From contig JAHYZV010000007.1 of NCBI GenBank assembly GCA_019424245.1, positions 53,776 through 117,775 of the forward strand: a DNA stretch of 64,000 bases. Direction: 5' to 3'. This document shows, one piece after another, positions 8,883 through 16,957 of this stretch. The stretch comes from Clostridiales bacterium (lineage in GTDB: Bacteria > Bacillota > Clostridia > Lachnospirales > Lachnospiraceae). The notes under the pieces were generated by a model. The model searched no databases, was not told where the DNA came from, and saw only the letters and a list, made by a program, of their open reading frames with translations. A program made the translations under genes and the position numbers. The first letter of the stretch is position 1; the number at the start of each line of letters is the position of its first letter.

Positions 8883-10184
8883 ATGATACTAATAAAGAAT
8901 GGCTATGTAATAGATCCAGCAAGTGGATTTGAGGACTATGCAGATATCATTATAGAAGCTGGAATAATAAAGAAAATAGGCTGTGTTGATGAAGAATCAG
9001 AAGCACTTGATGGGGAAAATGCCATTGATAATTATGAGCAGGTTATTGATGCAAAGGGTATGATAGTTGCTCCGGGACTGATTGATACACACGTACATTT
9101 CAGGGATCCCGGTTTTACATATAAGGAGGATATTGAAACAGGAGCTAAGGCTGCGGCAGCAGGCGGATTCACTACGGTTATGTGCATGGCTAATACGAAG
9201 CCGGTGATAGACAATGTTGAAACACTTAAGTATGTTCTGGATAAGGGAAAAACCACGCCTATAAATGTATATTCAGCTGCAGCGGTATCCAAAGGCTTTA
9301 AGGGCGAAGAGCTCACAGACTTTAAGAGTCTTAAAGAGGCAGGAGCATATGTATTTACAGATGATGGAATACCACTTAAGGATGAGCTGTTAGTAAAGAA
9401 GGCTATGGAAGAGGCGAAGAAGCTTGATATGCCACTCAGCTTTCATGAGGAGAATCCAGCATTTATAGAACAACAGGGAATCAACAAGGGAGTGGTATCT
9501 GATAAGTTAGGCTTAGGAGGTGCACCAGCACTTTCAGAATATATTATGGTTGCCAGAGATTGCATGCTTGCACTTGAAACAGGCGCTACCATATGTATAC
9601 AGCATATAAGCTCAGAAGTATCAGTTGAACTTGTGCGAACAGCTAAGAGGTTAGGTGCAGATGTACATGCAGAGGCTACACCTCAGCATTTTTCATTAAC
9701 AGAAGATGTAGTGCTTGAAAAGGGAACACTTGCAAGGGTGAATCCACCTATAAGGACAGAAAAGGACAGACAGGCTATAATAGCTGCGTTAGCCGATGGA
9801 ACGATAGACATAATAGCAACAGACCATGCACCACACAGCCGTGAGGAAAAGGACAAGGAGTTTAAGGCGGCACCTAGTGGAATGACAGGTCTTGAGACAT
9901 CCCTGGCACTAGGAGTAACTAAGCTTGTAAAGACAGGAAGGCTTACGATGAAGGAGCTTCTTTGCAAAATGACAATAAACCCTGCAAAGCTTTATAAGAT
10001 GGATAAAGGATATATCAAGGAAGGCACAGCAGCAGATATAGTTATCTATGCACCTGATGAAAAGTGGATTGTAGGAGAAAGCTTTGCATCTAAAGCCTCC
10101 AATACACCTTTTATAGGTCAGGAGCTTTATGGTAAAATAAAGTACACAATATGTAATGGAAATGTGGTATATTGCGATTGCTGA
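8883..10184 (+). CDS. pyrC: dihydroorotase (second copy)
   Basis: 433-residue class I dihydroorotase/amidohydrolase paralogous to the product at 6315-7634. The same residues are kept: HVHFRDPG, the Asp loop FTDDGIPL, SFHEENP, CIQHISS and TDHAPHS. Nothing suggests an inactive subunit. The N-terminus is slightly longer, with an acidic insertion around residues 38-52. AAAGGAAG precedes the ATG. The two copies could be isozymes, or one could act on another cyclic ureide or amide (hydantoinase/allantoinase-like). The pyr context favours dihydroorotase for both. Confidence 0.88.
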   Translation: MILIKNGYVIDPASGFEDYADIIIEAGIIKKIGCVDEESEALDGENAIDNYEQVIDAKGMIVAPGLIDTHVHFRDPGFTYKEDIETGAKAAAAGGFTTVMCMANTKPVIDNVETLKYVLDKGKTTPINVYSAAAVSKGFKGEELTDFKSLKEAGAYVFTDDGIPLKDELLVKKAMEEAKKLDMPLSFHEENPAFIEQQGINKGVVSDKLGLGGAPALSEYIMVARDCMLALETGATICIQHISSEVSVELVRTAKRLGADVHAEATPQHFSLTEDVVLEKGTLARVNPPIRTEKDRQAIIAALADGTIDIIATDHAPHSREEKDKEFKAAPSGMTGLETSLALGVTKLVKTGRLTMKELLCKMTINPAKLYKMDKGYIKEGTAADIVIYAPDEKWIVGESFASKASNTPFIGQELYGKIKYTICNGNVVYCDC

Positions 10185-10268
10185 TAAAAGCATGGATATT
10201 TATAAGTGCCTGCGCGCACCCGGCACACAACCAATATACGAAAAGCGTGCGCAGAAATGAGGATTAAT

Positions 10269-11108
10269 ATGTCATACAGAGAAAATGCTGCCATAATCAG
10301 TACAGCCTGTCTTGCAGACGGTGTATATGAAATGTGGCTTAAACAAGAGAAAATAGCAAAGGAAGCAAGACCAGGCCAGTTTATATCAGTATATTCAAAC
10401 GATGGCTCAAGACTTCTGCCAAGACCAATAAGTATATGCAGAATAGATGATGATAAGCTAAGAATAGTATATCGTATAGCCGGAAAGGGAACAAAGGAGT
10501 TCTCACAGATGAGAGAAGGCCAGACTCTTGATATCCAGGGACCACTTGGTAATGGATATGATATAAAAGCGATATTTGAAGAGGCAGAGAATGTCAGTGT
10601 ACACGAATGTAAGGATGGAGTATGCACATTTAAGAAAGAATACAGACCAGTTAAGAAGGCAATTCTGTTTGGCGGCGGCATAGGTATTCCACCAATGCTT
10701 GAGCTTGCAAAGCAGCTTGAATGTGATACAGAGGCTGTATTGGGCTACAGGGATGGACAGCTTTTCTTAAAGTCAGAGTTTGATGAATATTCACACGTAA
10801 CAGTTGCAACAGAAGATGGAAGTGTAGGAACTAAGGGCAATGTTCTTGATGCGGTAAGACAGAATAATATTACTGGAGATATAATATTTGCATGTGGTCC
10901 AACACCAATGCTTCGCGCTATTAAAGAATATGCTTTAAGCAATAACATCCCTTGCTATGTATCACTTGAAGAAAAGATGGCGTGTGGAATAGGTGCATGT
11001 CTTGCGTGTGTATGTAAGTCAACAGAAAAGGATGAGCATTCACAGGTTAATAATAAGAGAGTATGTAAAGAAGGACCAGTATTTAATGTTAAGGAGGTAG
11101 AATTATAA
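10269..11108 (+). CDS. pyrK: dihydroorotate dehydrogenase B electron-transfer subunit
   Basis: 279 residues. PyrK passes electrons from PyrD to NAD through FAD and a [2Fe-2S] cluster. Visible: RPISICR (FAD), the nucleotide-binding GGGIGIPP, and the cluster ligands CGIGACLACVC with the last Cys in KRVCKEGP. The ATG at 10269 sits after ATGAGGA; an in-frame upstream start lacks a ribosome site. Compared with typical PyrK there are about 20 extra residues before GGGIGIPP, containing HECKDGVC. The stop overlaps the pyrD start (TAATG), as expected for subunits made in equal amounts. Confidence 0.93.
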   Translation: MSYRENAAIISTACLADGVYEMWLKQEKIAKEARPGQFISVYSNDGSRLLPRPISICRIDDDKLRIVYRIAGKGTKEFSQMREGQTLDIQGPLGNGYDIKAIFEEAENVSVHECKDGVCTFKKEYRPVKKAILFGGGIGIPPMLELAKQLECDTEAVLGYRDGQLFLKSEFDEYSHVTVATEDGSVGTKGNVLDAVRQNNITGDIIFACGPTPMLRAIKEYALSNNIPCYVSLEEKMACGIGACLACVCKSTEKDEHSQVNNKRVCKEGPVFNVKEVEL

Positions 11109-12046
11109 TGGCAGCTAAAGTTAATCAGCTTAACCCTGCTGATGTTAATATGAAGGTGAATATCGCAGGCGTAGAATTCAACAATCCTGTAACAGTAGCC
11201 TCAGGAACATTTGGTTCGGGTATGGAATATTGTGAATATGTGGATTTAAACAGGCTTGGAGCTGTTACAACCAAGGGCGTAGCGAATGTGCCATGGCCAG
11301 GTAATCCTACACCAAGAATTGCAGAGACATATGGCGGCATGATAAATGCTATCGGACTTCAGAATCCGGGACTTGATACATTTGTTAAAAGAGATATACC
11401 ATTTCTTAAGCAGTATGATACTCGTATAATTGTAAATGTTTGTGGAAAAACAGAAGAGGATTATGTCGATGCTGTTGAAAAGTTAGGTGAGCAGCCAGTA
11501 GATATGTTAGAAATCAATATATCATGCCCTAATGTCAAGGAGGGCGGCATAGCCTTTGGACAGGTTCCTGCTATGGCAGAGCGTATAACAAAGGCAGTAA
11601 AGAAGGTTGCAAAGCAGCCGGTTATTATGAAATTAAGTCCTAACGTTACAGATATTACAGAAATGGCAAAGGCAGTAGAAGCTGGTGGAGCTGATGCTGT
11701 GTCACTTATTAATACTATAACAGGCATGAAGATAGATATTAACAGAAGAACATTTGCGGTAGCAAACAAGACAGGAGGACTTTCAGGTCCAGCTATCAAG
11801 CCTGTTGCAGTAAGAATGGTATATCAGACAGCTAATGCAGTAAAGCTTCCAATCATAGGTATGGGTGGAATCGCCAGTGCAGAGGATGCACTTGAATTCC
11901 TTATGGCTGGTGCAACTATGGTTTCAGTTGGTACAGCTAACTTTAATGATCCTATGACTACTATAAAGGTTATTGATGGAATAAAAGATTACTGTGCACG
12001 CAATGGAATTGCAGATGTTAAAGAGCTGATAGGCTGTGTCAGATAA
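11108..12046 (+). CDS. pyrD: dihydroorotate dehydrogenase B catalytic subunit
   Basis: 312-residue class 1B enzyme that oxidises dihydroorotate to orotate using FMN and works with PyrK. The catalytic cysteine lies in NISCPNVKEGG. FMN contacts include TVASGTFGSG near the start, VIMKLSPNVTD and the late GMGGIASAEDA. It is coupled to pyrK by a 1-nt overlap. A short perfect hairpin (TTATAGCT, AAA, AGCTATAA; 12049-12067) follows but lacks a T-run, so operon termination is uncertain. Confidence 0.95.
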   Translation: MAAKVNQLNPADVNMKVNIAGVEFNNPVTVASGTFGSGMEYCEYVDLNRLGAVTTKGVANVPWPGNPTPRIAETYGGMINAIGLQNPGLDTFVKRDIPFLKQYDTRIIVNVCGKTEEDYVDAVEKLGEQPVDMLEINISCPNVKEGGIAFGQVPAMAERITKAVKKVAKQPVIMKLSPNVTDITEMAKAVEAGGADAVSLINTITGMKIDINRRTFAVANKTGGLSGPAIKPVAVRMVYQTANAVKLPIIGMGGIASAEDALEFLMAGATMVSVGTANFNDPMTTIKVIDGIKDYCARNGIADVKELIGCVR

Positions 12047-12099
12047 TATTATAGCTAAAAGCTATAACGTATAATAAATATTAGGAATAATATTTACTA

Positions 12100-12131
12100 T
12101 TGACCTACTAGGTTAAAGTGTGTATTATAAT
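12100..12131 (+). promoter_or_regulatory. promoter with palindromic operator over the -35 box
   Basis: TTGACC (12100-12105), 17 nt, TATTAT (12123-12128). The -35 is embedded in the inverted repeat ACCTA-C-TAGGT (12103-12113); the wider arms TTGACCTA / TAGGTTAA have one mismatch. Such a site would block RNA polymerase when bound. Sulfur-amino-acid genes in Firmicutes are often controlled by Rrf2-type CymR repressors, so a CymR-like regulator is a reasonable guess. Confidence 0.6.
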
Positions 12132-12210
12132 GTCAACGACGAAATAACATATCACAATGGTATGTAAATAACAACTGACAACTAATATTTATTATATGGA
12201 GGATATCATT

Positions 12211-13524
12211 ATGGCAAAAAAACATTATGAAGACAGAAATCTTAAGTTTGAAACATTACAGTTACATGTAGGACAGGAACAGCCTGATCCAGTTACAGAT
12301 GCAAGAGCAGTTCCAATCTATCTTACATCATCATATGTATTCCATAACAGCCAGCATGCAGCAGACAGATTCGGCCTTAAGGATGCAGGTAACATCTATG
12401 GACGTCTTACTAATCCAACAGAGGACGTATTTGAAAAGAGAATCGCAGCACTTGAGGGTGGTGTGGCAGCACTTGCAGTTGGTTCAGGAGCAGCAGCACT
12501 TGCATATGCTTTCCAGGCACTTGCACACGCAGGTGACCATATCGTAGCAGCTAAGAATATTTATGGTGGAACATACAACCTTTTAGCACATACACTTCCA
12601 GATTATGGAATTGAAGCTACATTCGTAGATCCATTTGATTATGATGCTATTGAAGCTGCTATCAGACCTAACACAAAGGCAGTACAGATTGAAACACTTG
12701 GCAATCCTAACTCAGAGGTAGTTGATATAGAAAGAATAGCCAAGATTGCACATGCACATAATATTCCACTTGTAGTTGATAATACATTTGCAACACCTTA
12801 TCTTGTAAGACCTATCGAATATGGTGCTGATATCGTAGTTCATTCAGCAACTAAGTTCATAGGCGGACATGGTACAACACTTGGTGGTGTAATCGTGGAT
12901 AGTGGTAAGTTTGACTGGGTTGCAGCAGCGGATAAGTTCCCATGGTTAGTAGAGCCAAATGTATCATATCATGGTGTTAGTTTTGCTAAGGATACAGCTC
13001 CAGCAGCATTTGTTACATATATCAGAGCAATCCTGCTTCGTGATACAGGTGCAACTATTTCACCTATACATTCTTTCATCTTCCTTCAGGGACTTGAAAC
13101 ATTATCACTTCGTGTAGAAAGACACGTTGAGAATGCATTAAAGGTAGTTCAGTACTTAAAAGACCAGCCATTAGTAGAAAAGGTTAACCATCCATCTATC
13201 TCAACTAATGCAAAGCAGCAGGAACTTTACAAGAAGTACTTCCCTAACGGTGGTGGTTCTATCTTCACATTTGAAATCAAGGGTGGAGCTGCAGAAGCAC
13301 AGAAGTTCATTGATAATCTTGAATTATTCTCACTTCTTGCAAATGTAGCCGATGTTAAGTCACTTGCTATACATCCAGCAAGCACAACACATTCAGAGTG
13401 CAACGAAGCAGAGCTTCTTGACCAGGGAATTAAGCCTAACACAATCAGACTTTCAATCGGTACAGAGAACATTGACGATATCATTGAGGATCTTGATGAA
13501 GCATTTAAGGCTATTCAGGAATAA
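12211..13524 (+). CDS. metY: O-acetylhomoserine sulfhydrylase (PLP enzyme)
   Basis: 437-residue Cys/Met-metabolism PLP enzyme. The PLP lysine is in SATKFIGGHGTT, and the family features YGRLTNPT, GSGAAALA and VVDNTFATP are present. The length and the insert around WLVEPNVSYHGVSF match MetY, which makes homocysteine from O-acetylhomoserine and sulfide, rather than the shorter MetB/MetC (~380 residues). Start: the ATG at 12211, 8 nt after GGAGG; an earlier ATG overlaps that ribosome site and was rejected. It is a single-gene unit with its own promoter and a hairpin after it. Confidence 0.9.
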   Translation: MAKKHYEDRNLKFETLQLHVGQEQPDPVTDARAVPIYLTSSYVFHNSQHAADRFGLKDAGNIYGRLTNPTEDVFEKRIAALEGGVAALAVGSGAAALAYAFQALAHAGDHIVAAKNIYGGTYNLLAHTLPDYGIEATFVDPFDYDAIEAAIRPNTKAVQIETLGNPNSEVVDIERIAKIAHAHNIPLVVDNTFATPYLVRPIEYGADIVVHSATKFIGGHGTTLGGVIVDSGKFDWVAAADKFPWLVEPNVSYHGVSFAKDTAPAAFVTYIRAILLRDTGATISPIHSFIFLQGLETLSLRVERHVENALKVVQYLKDQPLVEKVNHPSISTNAKQQELYKKYFPNGGGSIFTFEIKGGAAEAQKFIDNLELFSLLANVADVKSLAIHPASTTHSECNEAELLDQGIKPNTIRLSIGTENIDDIIEDLDEAFKAIQE

Positions 13525-13585
13525 TTAATAAGAATATGGTTTTATGCCGGCCATATATGATATTTCTTCTAGTAAATAGCAGTAT

Positions 13586-13645
13586 ACACGGATATTATGC
13601 TATGTGATAATCGAAAGATTGTACATGACATATATCCGTGTTTTA
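13586..13645 (+). terminator. probable terminator (long branched hairpin)
   Basis: 10-bp stem ACACGGATAT (13586-13595) with ATATCCGTGT (13632-13641), then TTT. The interior contains a smaller hairpin AATC-GAAA-GATT with a GNRA loop. Confidence 0.6.
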
Positions 13646-13671
13646 TTAATGTCTGAAATAATAGAAAAGTG

Positions 13672-13700
13672 TTGAAACTTTATCATTTAAGTGATACATT
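13672..13700 (+). promoter_or_regulatory. sigma-A promoter for the yhcH-like gene
   Basis: TTGAAA (13672-13677), 17 nt, TACATT (13695-13700), 42 nt before the start codon. Confidence 0.6.
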
Positions 13701-13742
13701 TTATATAGAGTTTTACAAACAGATACGAAGGGAGATTTTATA

Positions 13743-14207
13743 ATGATTTACGCATCACTTAATGCAAAAGAAGGAAATTATCAGTATCCAGCAGCAATAA
13801 AGACAGCACTTGACTTTCTTGCTAAGCCAGAAACAGCAGAGCTTCCAGTAGGAAGATACGAGCTTGATGGAGATAACATCTTCGTACTTATCCAGGATCA
13901 GACAACAGCTCCAGTAGAGAATAAGAGAGCAGAAAGCCATAGAAATTATATTGATATCCAGTATCTTTTCACAGGAAAGGAAGTACAGGGCTATGCACCA
14001 CTTCTTCCAGGCGTAACAGGTGAAGAACCAGCAGGTAAGGATAATATATTCTATGCAGATGTAGAGAATGAGCAGTTCATAACATTACATCCAGGTGAAT
14101 TCACAGTATACTTTACTAATGATATTCATCGTCCTAACTGCACAATGGATGAACCAGTTAACATTCATAAGGCAGTTGTTAAGATTAAGGAAAGCCTTAT
14201 AAAGTAA
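13743..14207 (+). CDS. YhcH/YjgK/YiaL family cupin-like protein
   Basis: 154 residues. Family hallmarks: the E-x-H-R-N-Y-I-D-I-Q-Y core (ESHRNYIDIQYLF), a GYAP strand, the metal-site HPGEFTVYFTNDIHRPNC and a final HKAVVKI strand. Members are beta-sandwich proteins linked to sialic acid or other acidic sugar catabolism, possibly as anomerases. The exact reaction here is unknown, as no sugar-catabolism genes are adjacent. AAGGGAG precedes the ATG; a bidirectional terminator follows. Confidence 0.88.
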   Translation: MIYASLNAKEGNYQYPAAIKTALDFLAKPETAELPVGRYELDGDNIFVLIQDQTTAPVENKRAESHRNYIDIQYLFTGKEVQGYAPLLPGVTGEEPAGKDNIFYADVENEQFITLHPGEFTVYFTNDIHRPNCTMDEPVNIHKAVVKIKESLIK

Positions 14208-14250
14208 TCAGTTTAAGAATGGTTTATTAGAAACTATTAAAAAGTAAATT

Positions 14251-14293
14251 AAATTAGTGGATGACAGAAATAGTTTTTATCATCCACTAATTT
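14251..14293. terminator. bidirectional terminator between convergent genes
   Basis: Perfect 14-bp stem (14251-14264 with 14280-14293), loop 15 nt, A-rich before and T-rich after, placed between the yhcH-like gene and the convergent fic gene. Confidence 0.88.
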
Positions 14294-14296
14294 TTA

Positions 14297-15190
14297 TTAA
14301 TCTTTATACTCAATGCCAAAATAATCAAGATAAGTCTTAAATCTATCCTGAGCGGTAAGACAGGTATCAACTAAATATCCCTGTTCGTTTTTCCATTCCT
14401 TTAATCCACGGTAATAAAATTCCTTTATATCATCTTCTATAATAAATGGAGTTATGCCATTGCGAAGGCATTCCTTAAACATAATTAATCTGCCAACACG
14501 ACCATTGCCATCTTGAAATGGGTGTATTTTTTCGAATTCATAATGAAATTCGATTATTTCTTTTAGAGATTTTTGCTTTATATTATTATAACTTTTAAGT
14601 AAAGCCTTTAATTCTTTGCATACATTTTCAGGCTTTGTAGTTGGCATGCCACCGACTTCATTTTCAATCCTTTTGTAATCACCGACAGCAAACCAGGATT
14701 TCCTGCTATCAGAAGTACCTGACTTTAATATCAGATGAAGCTGCTTGATAAGAGATTCACTTAGAGGATAGTTGGCTAAATCAATGATTAAGTCAATACA
14801 CTTAAAATGATTAGCGGTTTCAACTATATCGTCAACATTGATGGTTTCATTCTGTATGCCTATTGTATTAGTTTCAAAAATATATCTTGTCTGGTCATGT
14901 GAAAGCTGGCTGCCTTCGATGTGATTGGAGTTATAAGTTAAATCAATTTGAATTTTATGGTATATTCCACCGGAAATTCCGGATTCTTTTTCAATAGTAA
15001 GACGGGTAAGTAAATCTCTGGGTATCATTGCGTTTCTTTTCTTTCTGACTGGTTTAACTGCATTTTTGGGTATTTTCCATGATTTACCGTCAATAATAGC
15101 GCCGGGTATCTTTCCATGTGAACAATAATTTCGTACACTTCTTTCGGAAATTTTCCATTTCTCTGCAGTTTCTTTGACATTTAGATACAT
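14297..15190 (-). CDS. HTH-Fic protein (Fic-family AMP-transferase with DNA-binding N-terminus)
   Basis: 297 residues. Residues ~1-45 form an excisionase/MerR-like winged helix (NVKETAEKWKISERSVRNY then a beta wing with KSWKIP). The rest is a Fic domain with the complete active site HPFQDGNGRVGR. A candidate inhibitory helix motif S-x-x-x-E-G (SNHIEG) lies N-terminal to the core, as in class II self-inhibited Fic proteins. Fic enzymes transfer AMP from ATP to target hydroxyls. The ATG chosen is 8 nt after GGAGGTG; two upstream in-frame ATGs overlap or precede that site. Its promoter spacer contains one copy of a repeated 16-mer, with more copies upstream, so autorepression through the HTH is likely. 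It could act as a standalone toxin or regulator; the target is unknown. Confidence 0.9.
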   Translation of the reverse strand: MYLNVKETAEKWKISERSVRNYCSHGKIPGAIIDGKSWKIPKNAVKPVRKKRNAMIPRDLLTRLTIEKESGISGGIYHKIQIDLTYNSNHIEGSQLSHDQTRYIFETNTIGIQNETINVDDIVETANHFKCIDLIIDLANYPLSESLIKQLHLILKSGTSDSRKSWFAVGDYKRIENEVGGMPTTKPENVCKELKALLKSYNNIKQKSLKEIIEFHYEFEKIHPFQDGNGRVGRLIMFKECLRNGITPFIIEDDIKEFYYRGLKEWKNEQGYLVDTCLTAQDRFKTYLDYFGIEYKD

Positions 15191-15225
15191 TGTATTCACC
15201 TCCATCATAATTATTAACAGGAATT

Positions 15226-15254
15226 ATTATATCATTACCGGCAAAATATCTCAA
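15226..15254 (-). promoter_or_regulatory. fic promoter with operator in the spacer
   Basis: Reading the minus strand: TTGAGA (15254-15249), 17 nt, TATAAT (15231-15226). The spacer is filled by GATATTTTGCCGGTAA (15250-15235), one copy of the 16-mer repeated at 15278-15293. Confidence 0.8.
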
Positions 15255-15312
15255 CTTTTCATACAATGAATATGCGGGATATTTTGCCGATAAGAATTAT
15301 AATTGCCGGTAA
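15235..15312. repeat. three copies of a TTAYCGGCAAWAT-type operator motif
   Basis: Copy A, TTACCGGCAAAATATC, is on the + strand at 15235-15250. Copy B is on the minus strand at 15293-15278 (TTATCGGCAAAATATC, 15 of 16 identical and inverted to A). Copy C is a half-length match on the minus strand at 15312-15301 (TTACCGGCAATT). They lie only upstream of fic, within 120 nt of its start. Confidence 0.75.
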
Positions 15313-15370
15313 ATTAATATTTTATTCAAGTGAAGTTTGTTGATAAATGAATCGATAAATGGGTGATAGA

Positions 15371-15442
15371 TGTAATCAAACAAATGTTAGATTACAATAA
15401 ATAATGTTATACTTGACAAACAATATATACGCGTGATATACA
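15371..15442 (+). promoter_or_regulatory. upstream promoter with 7-bp inverted repeat, toward the cation exporter
   Basis: TTGACA (15413-15418), 18 nt, TATACA (15437-15442). A perfect inverted repeat TGTAATC...GATTACA with a 12-nt gap (15371-15377, 15390-15396) lies just upstream of the -35. A second TATAAT (15560-15565) immediately before the riboswitch may give a shorter transcript. The rest of 15313-15560 shows nothing else recognisable. Confidence 0.5.
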
Positions 15443-15566
15443 ATAATAAACTCTTTGCACTGCATATAAATCTACAGTACAAACTGAGCAGACCGGGATT
15501 ATATGATATCTTATGCCTGTTATGTGAAAATAAGATTAAATCACATGATAATATAAAAGTATAATC

Positions 15567-15650
15567 CAGGAGTCGGGTCACACGCGTGACAGTGGAATCT
15601 TTTCTATCCACGGGACAGTAGTTGCTAATACTGATTCGTGGGTGTTTTTA
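15567..15650 (+). ncRNA. NiCo (czcD-type) riboswitch candidate with terminator
   Basis: Leader RNA of the exporter gene. It contains two copies of the junction element G-N-GACAG (GTGACAG at 15586, GGGACAG near 15612). A helix GTGGA/TCCAC lies between them and a helix CAGTA/TACTG lies after the second. The terminal pairing CCACG/CGTGG is followed by GTGTTTTTA, so the same structure can act as a terminator. The paired GGGACAG-type loops and a cation diffusion facilitator gene directly downstream are what is known for the NiCo riboswitch class, which senses Ni2+/Co2+ and turns exporters on. Other metals cannot be excluded from sequence alone. Confidence 0.72.
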
Positions 15651-15809
15651 TATCTTTATTATTATATGTATTTCGCATACAACTCCCACATATCTTAGTG
15701 TTATAGGGTTACATAGATATAACATATATGAATATATTAATACTGATGTTTGTATTTATATTTATACATGCGAAGTCGGATAAGTCTTATTAACAGGAGG
15801 AATGAAACA

Positions 15810-16757
15810 ATGGAAAAGAAAAAAAATGTATCAGGAAGTATCCAGGCTACATCTGACATACATAACGGAATTGTCGCTGAGGATGAATTCCAGAGAGTAG
15901 CTAATAAGGTATCCTTCGTAACAATTATTGGTAATATACTGCTGTCAGTTATGAAGCTTATAGCTGGTTTTATAGCACATTCCAATGCGATGATAAGTGA
16001 TGCCATACACTCGGCATCTGATGTTTTTAGTACATTTGTCGTTATTATTGGAATAAAACTTGCTTCAAAGAAAGCAGATAAGGAACACCCTTATGGACAT
16101 GAAAGACTAGAGTGTGTTGCTGCAATCGTGCTTTCCATGGTATTGTTTATAACAGGCTTTGGAATAGGAGCTGCAGCACTTAAAAATATAACCAGCGGAG
16201 ATTATAACAACATAGTAGTTCCAGGTGTTCTTGCGCTTGTTGCAGCTATTGTATCAATAGTAAGTAAGGAAGCTATGTACTGGTATACAAGATACAACGC
16301 CAAAAAGATAGATTCAAGTGCGCTTATGGCGGATGCATGGCATCATCGTTCAGATGCCTTTTCATCAATAGGAGCACTCATAGGTATTGCTGGTGCAAGA
16401 TTAGGCTTTCCTATTATGGATTCAATCGCCAGTCTGATAATATTCGTATTTATCATAAAGGCAGCCTATGACATATTCAAGGATGCTATAGATAAGATGG
16501 TGGATCACGCATGTGATGATGCTACAGTCAGCCAGATACGGGAATGTGTTATGAAGCATGAGGATGTATTAGGAATCGACATGCTCCAGACACGTATATT
16601 CGGTAATAAGATATATGTGGATTTAGAGATAGAAACAGATGGCTCGTATACACTTAGCAAGGCACATACAATAGCCGAAACAGTGCACGATGACATAGAG
16701 AAGAGCTTTCCTAAGGTAAAGCATATAATGGTGCATGTAAATCCAGCGGATGTGTAA
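15810..16757 (+). CDS. czcD: cation diffusion facilitator metal exporter (probable Co/Ni/Fe type)
   Basis: 315-residue CDF transporter. Metal-site motifs lie in two helices: MISDAIHSASD and ADAWHHRSDAFSS. Six membrane helices are followed by a ~90-residue cytosolic domain rich in His/Asp (HACDD, MLQTRIFG, MVHVNP), typical of the dimerisation domain. The start is the ATG 9 nt after AGGAGG (15795-15800); an in-frame upstream extension has no ribosome site. The riboswitch in its leader suggests cobalt or nickel as substrate. The gene name is by family. Confidence 0.85.
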   Translation: MEKKKNVSGSIQATSDIHNGIVAEDEFQRVANKVSFVTIIGNILLSVMKLIAGFIAHSNAMISDAIHSASDVFSTFVVIIGIKLASKKADKEHPYGHERLECVAAIVLSMVLFITGFGIGAAALKNITSGDYNNIVVPGVLALVAAIVSIVSKEAMYWYTRYNAKKIDSSALMADAWHHRSDAFSSIGALIGIAGARLGFPIMDSIASLIIFVFIIKAAYDIFKDAIDKMVDHACDDATVSQIRECVMKHEDVLGIDMLQTRIFGNKIYVDLEIETDGSYTLSKAHTIAETVHDDIEKSFPKVKHIMVHVNPADV

Positions 16758-16835
16758 ATGCTTAAGCAATTAGTTCTTGAGCGTAGGATATATATGCGTA
16801 TATAATACTTTAATTATATATTTTTTTATAGCAGT

Positions 16836-16886
16836 AAAGCAAAGGCACTTTGTATTGTATTGATACAGGCGTACTTTGCTTTTTTA
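16836..16886 (+). terminator. intrinsic terminator
   Basis: AAAGCAAAG (16836-16844) pairs with CTTTGCTTT (16874-16882), then T-run. Confidence 0.8.
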
Positions 16887-16957
16887 TGTATAATAGGGGT
16901 AAAGCGTATTAGCAGCTGATACAATTTGCAAAAAAAGAATAGAAATGAGGAATTAAT

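Noticed and set aside
10201..10268. Shared structured leader before pyrK and phoU
   Set aside because: Both have GCGCA-containing stems followed by AGGATTAATATG, but the pyrK stem is only 6 bp with a 27-nt loop and the common part is mostly the ribosome site.
12047..12067. Firm terminator after pyrD
   Set aside because: The 8-bp hairpin is perfect but has no T-run, so it was mentioned only in the pyrD entry.
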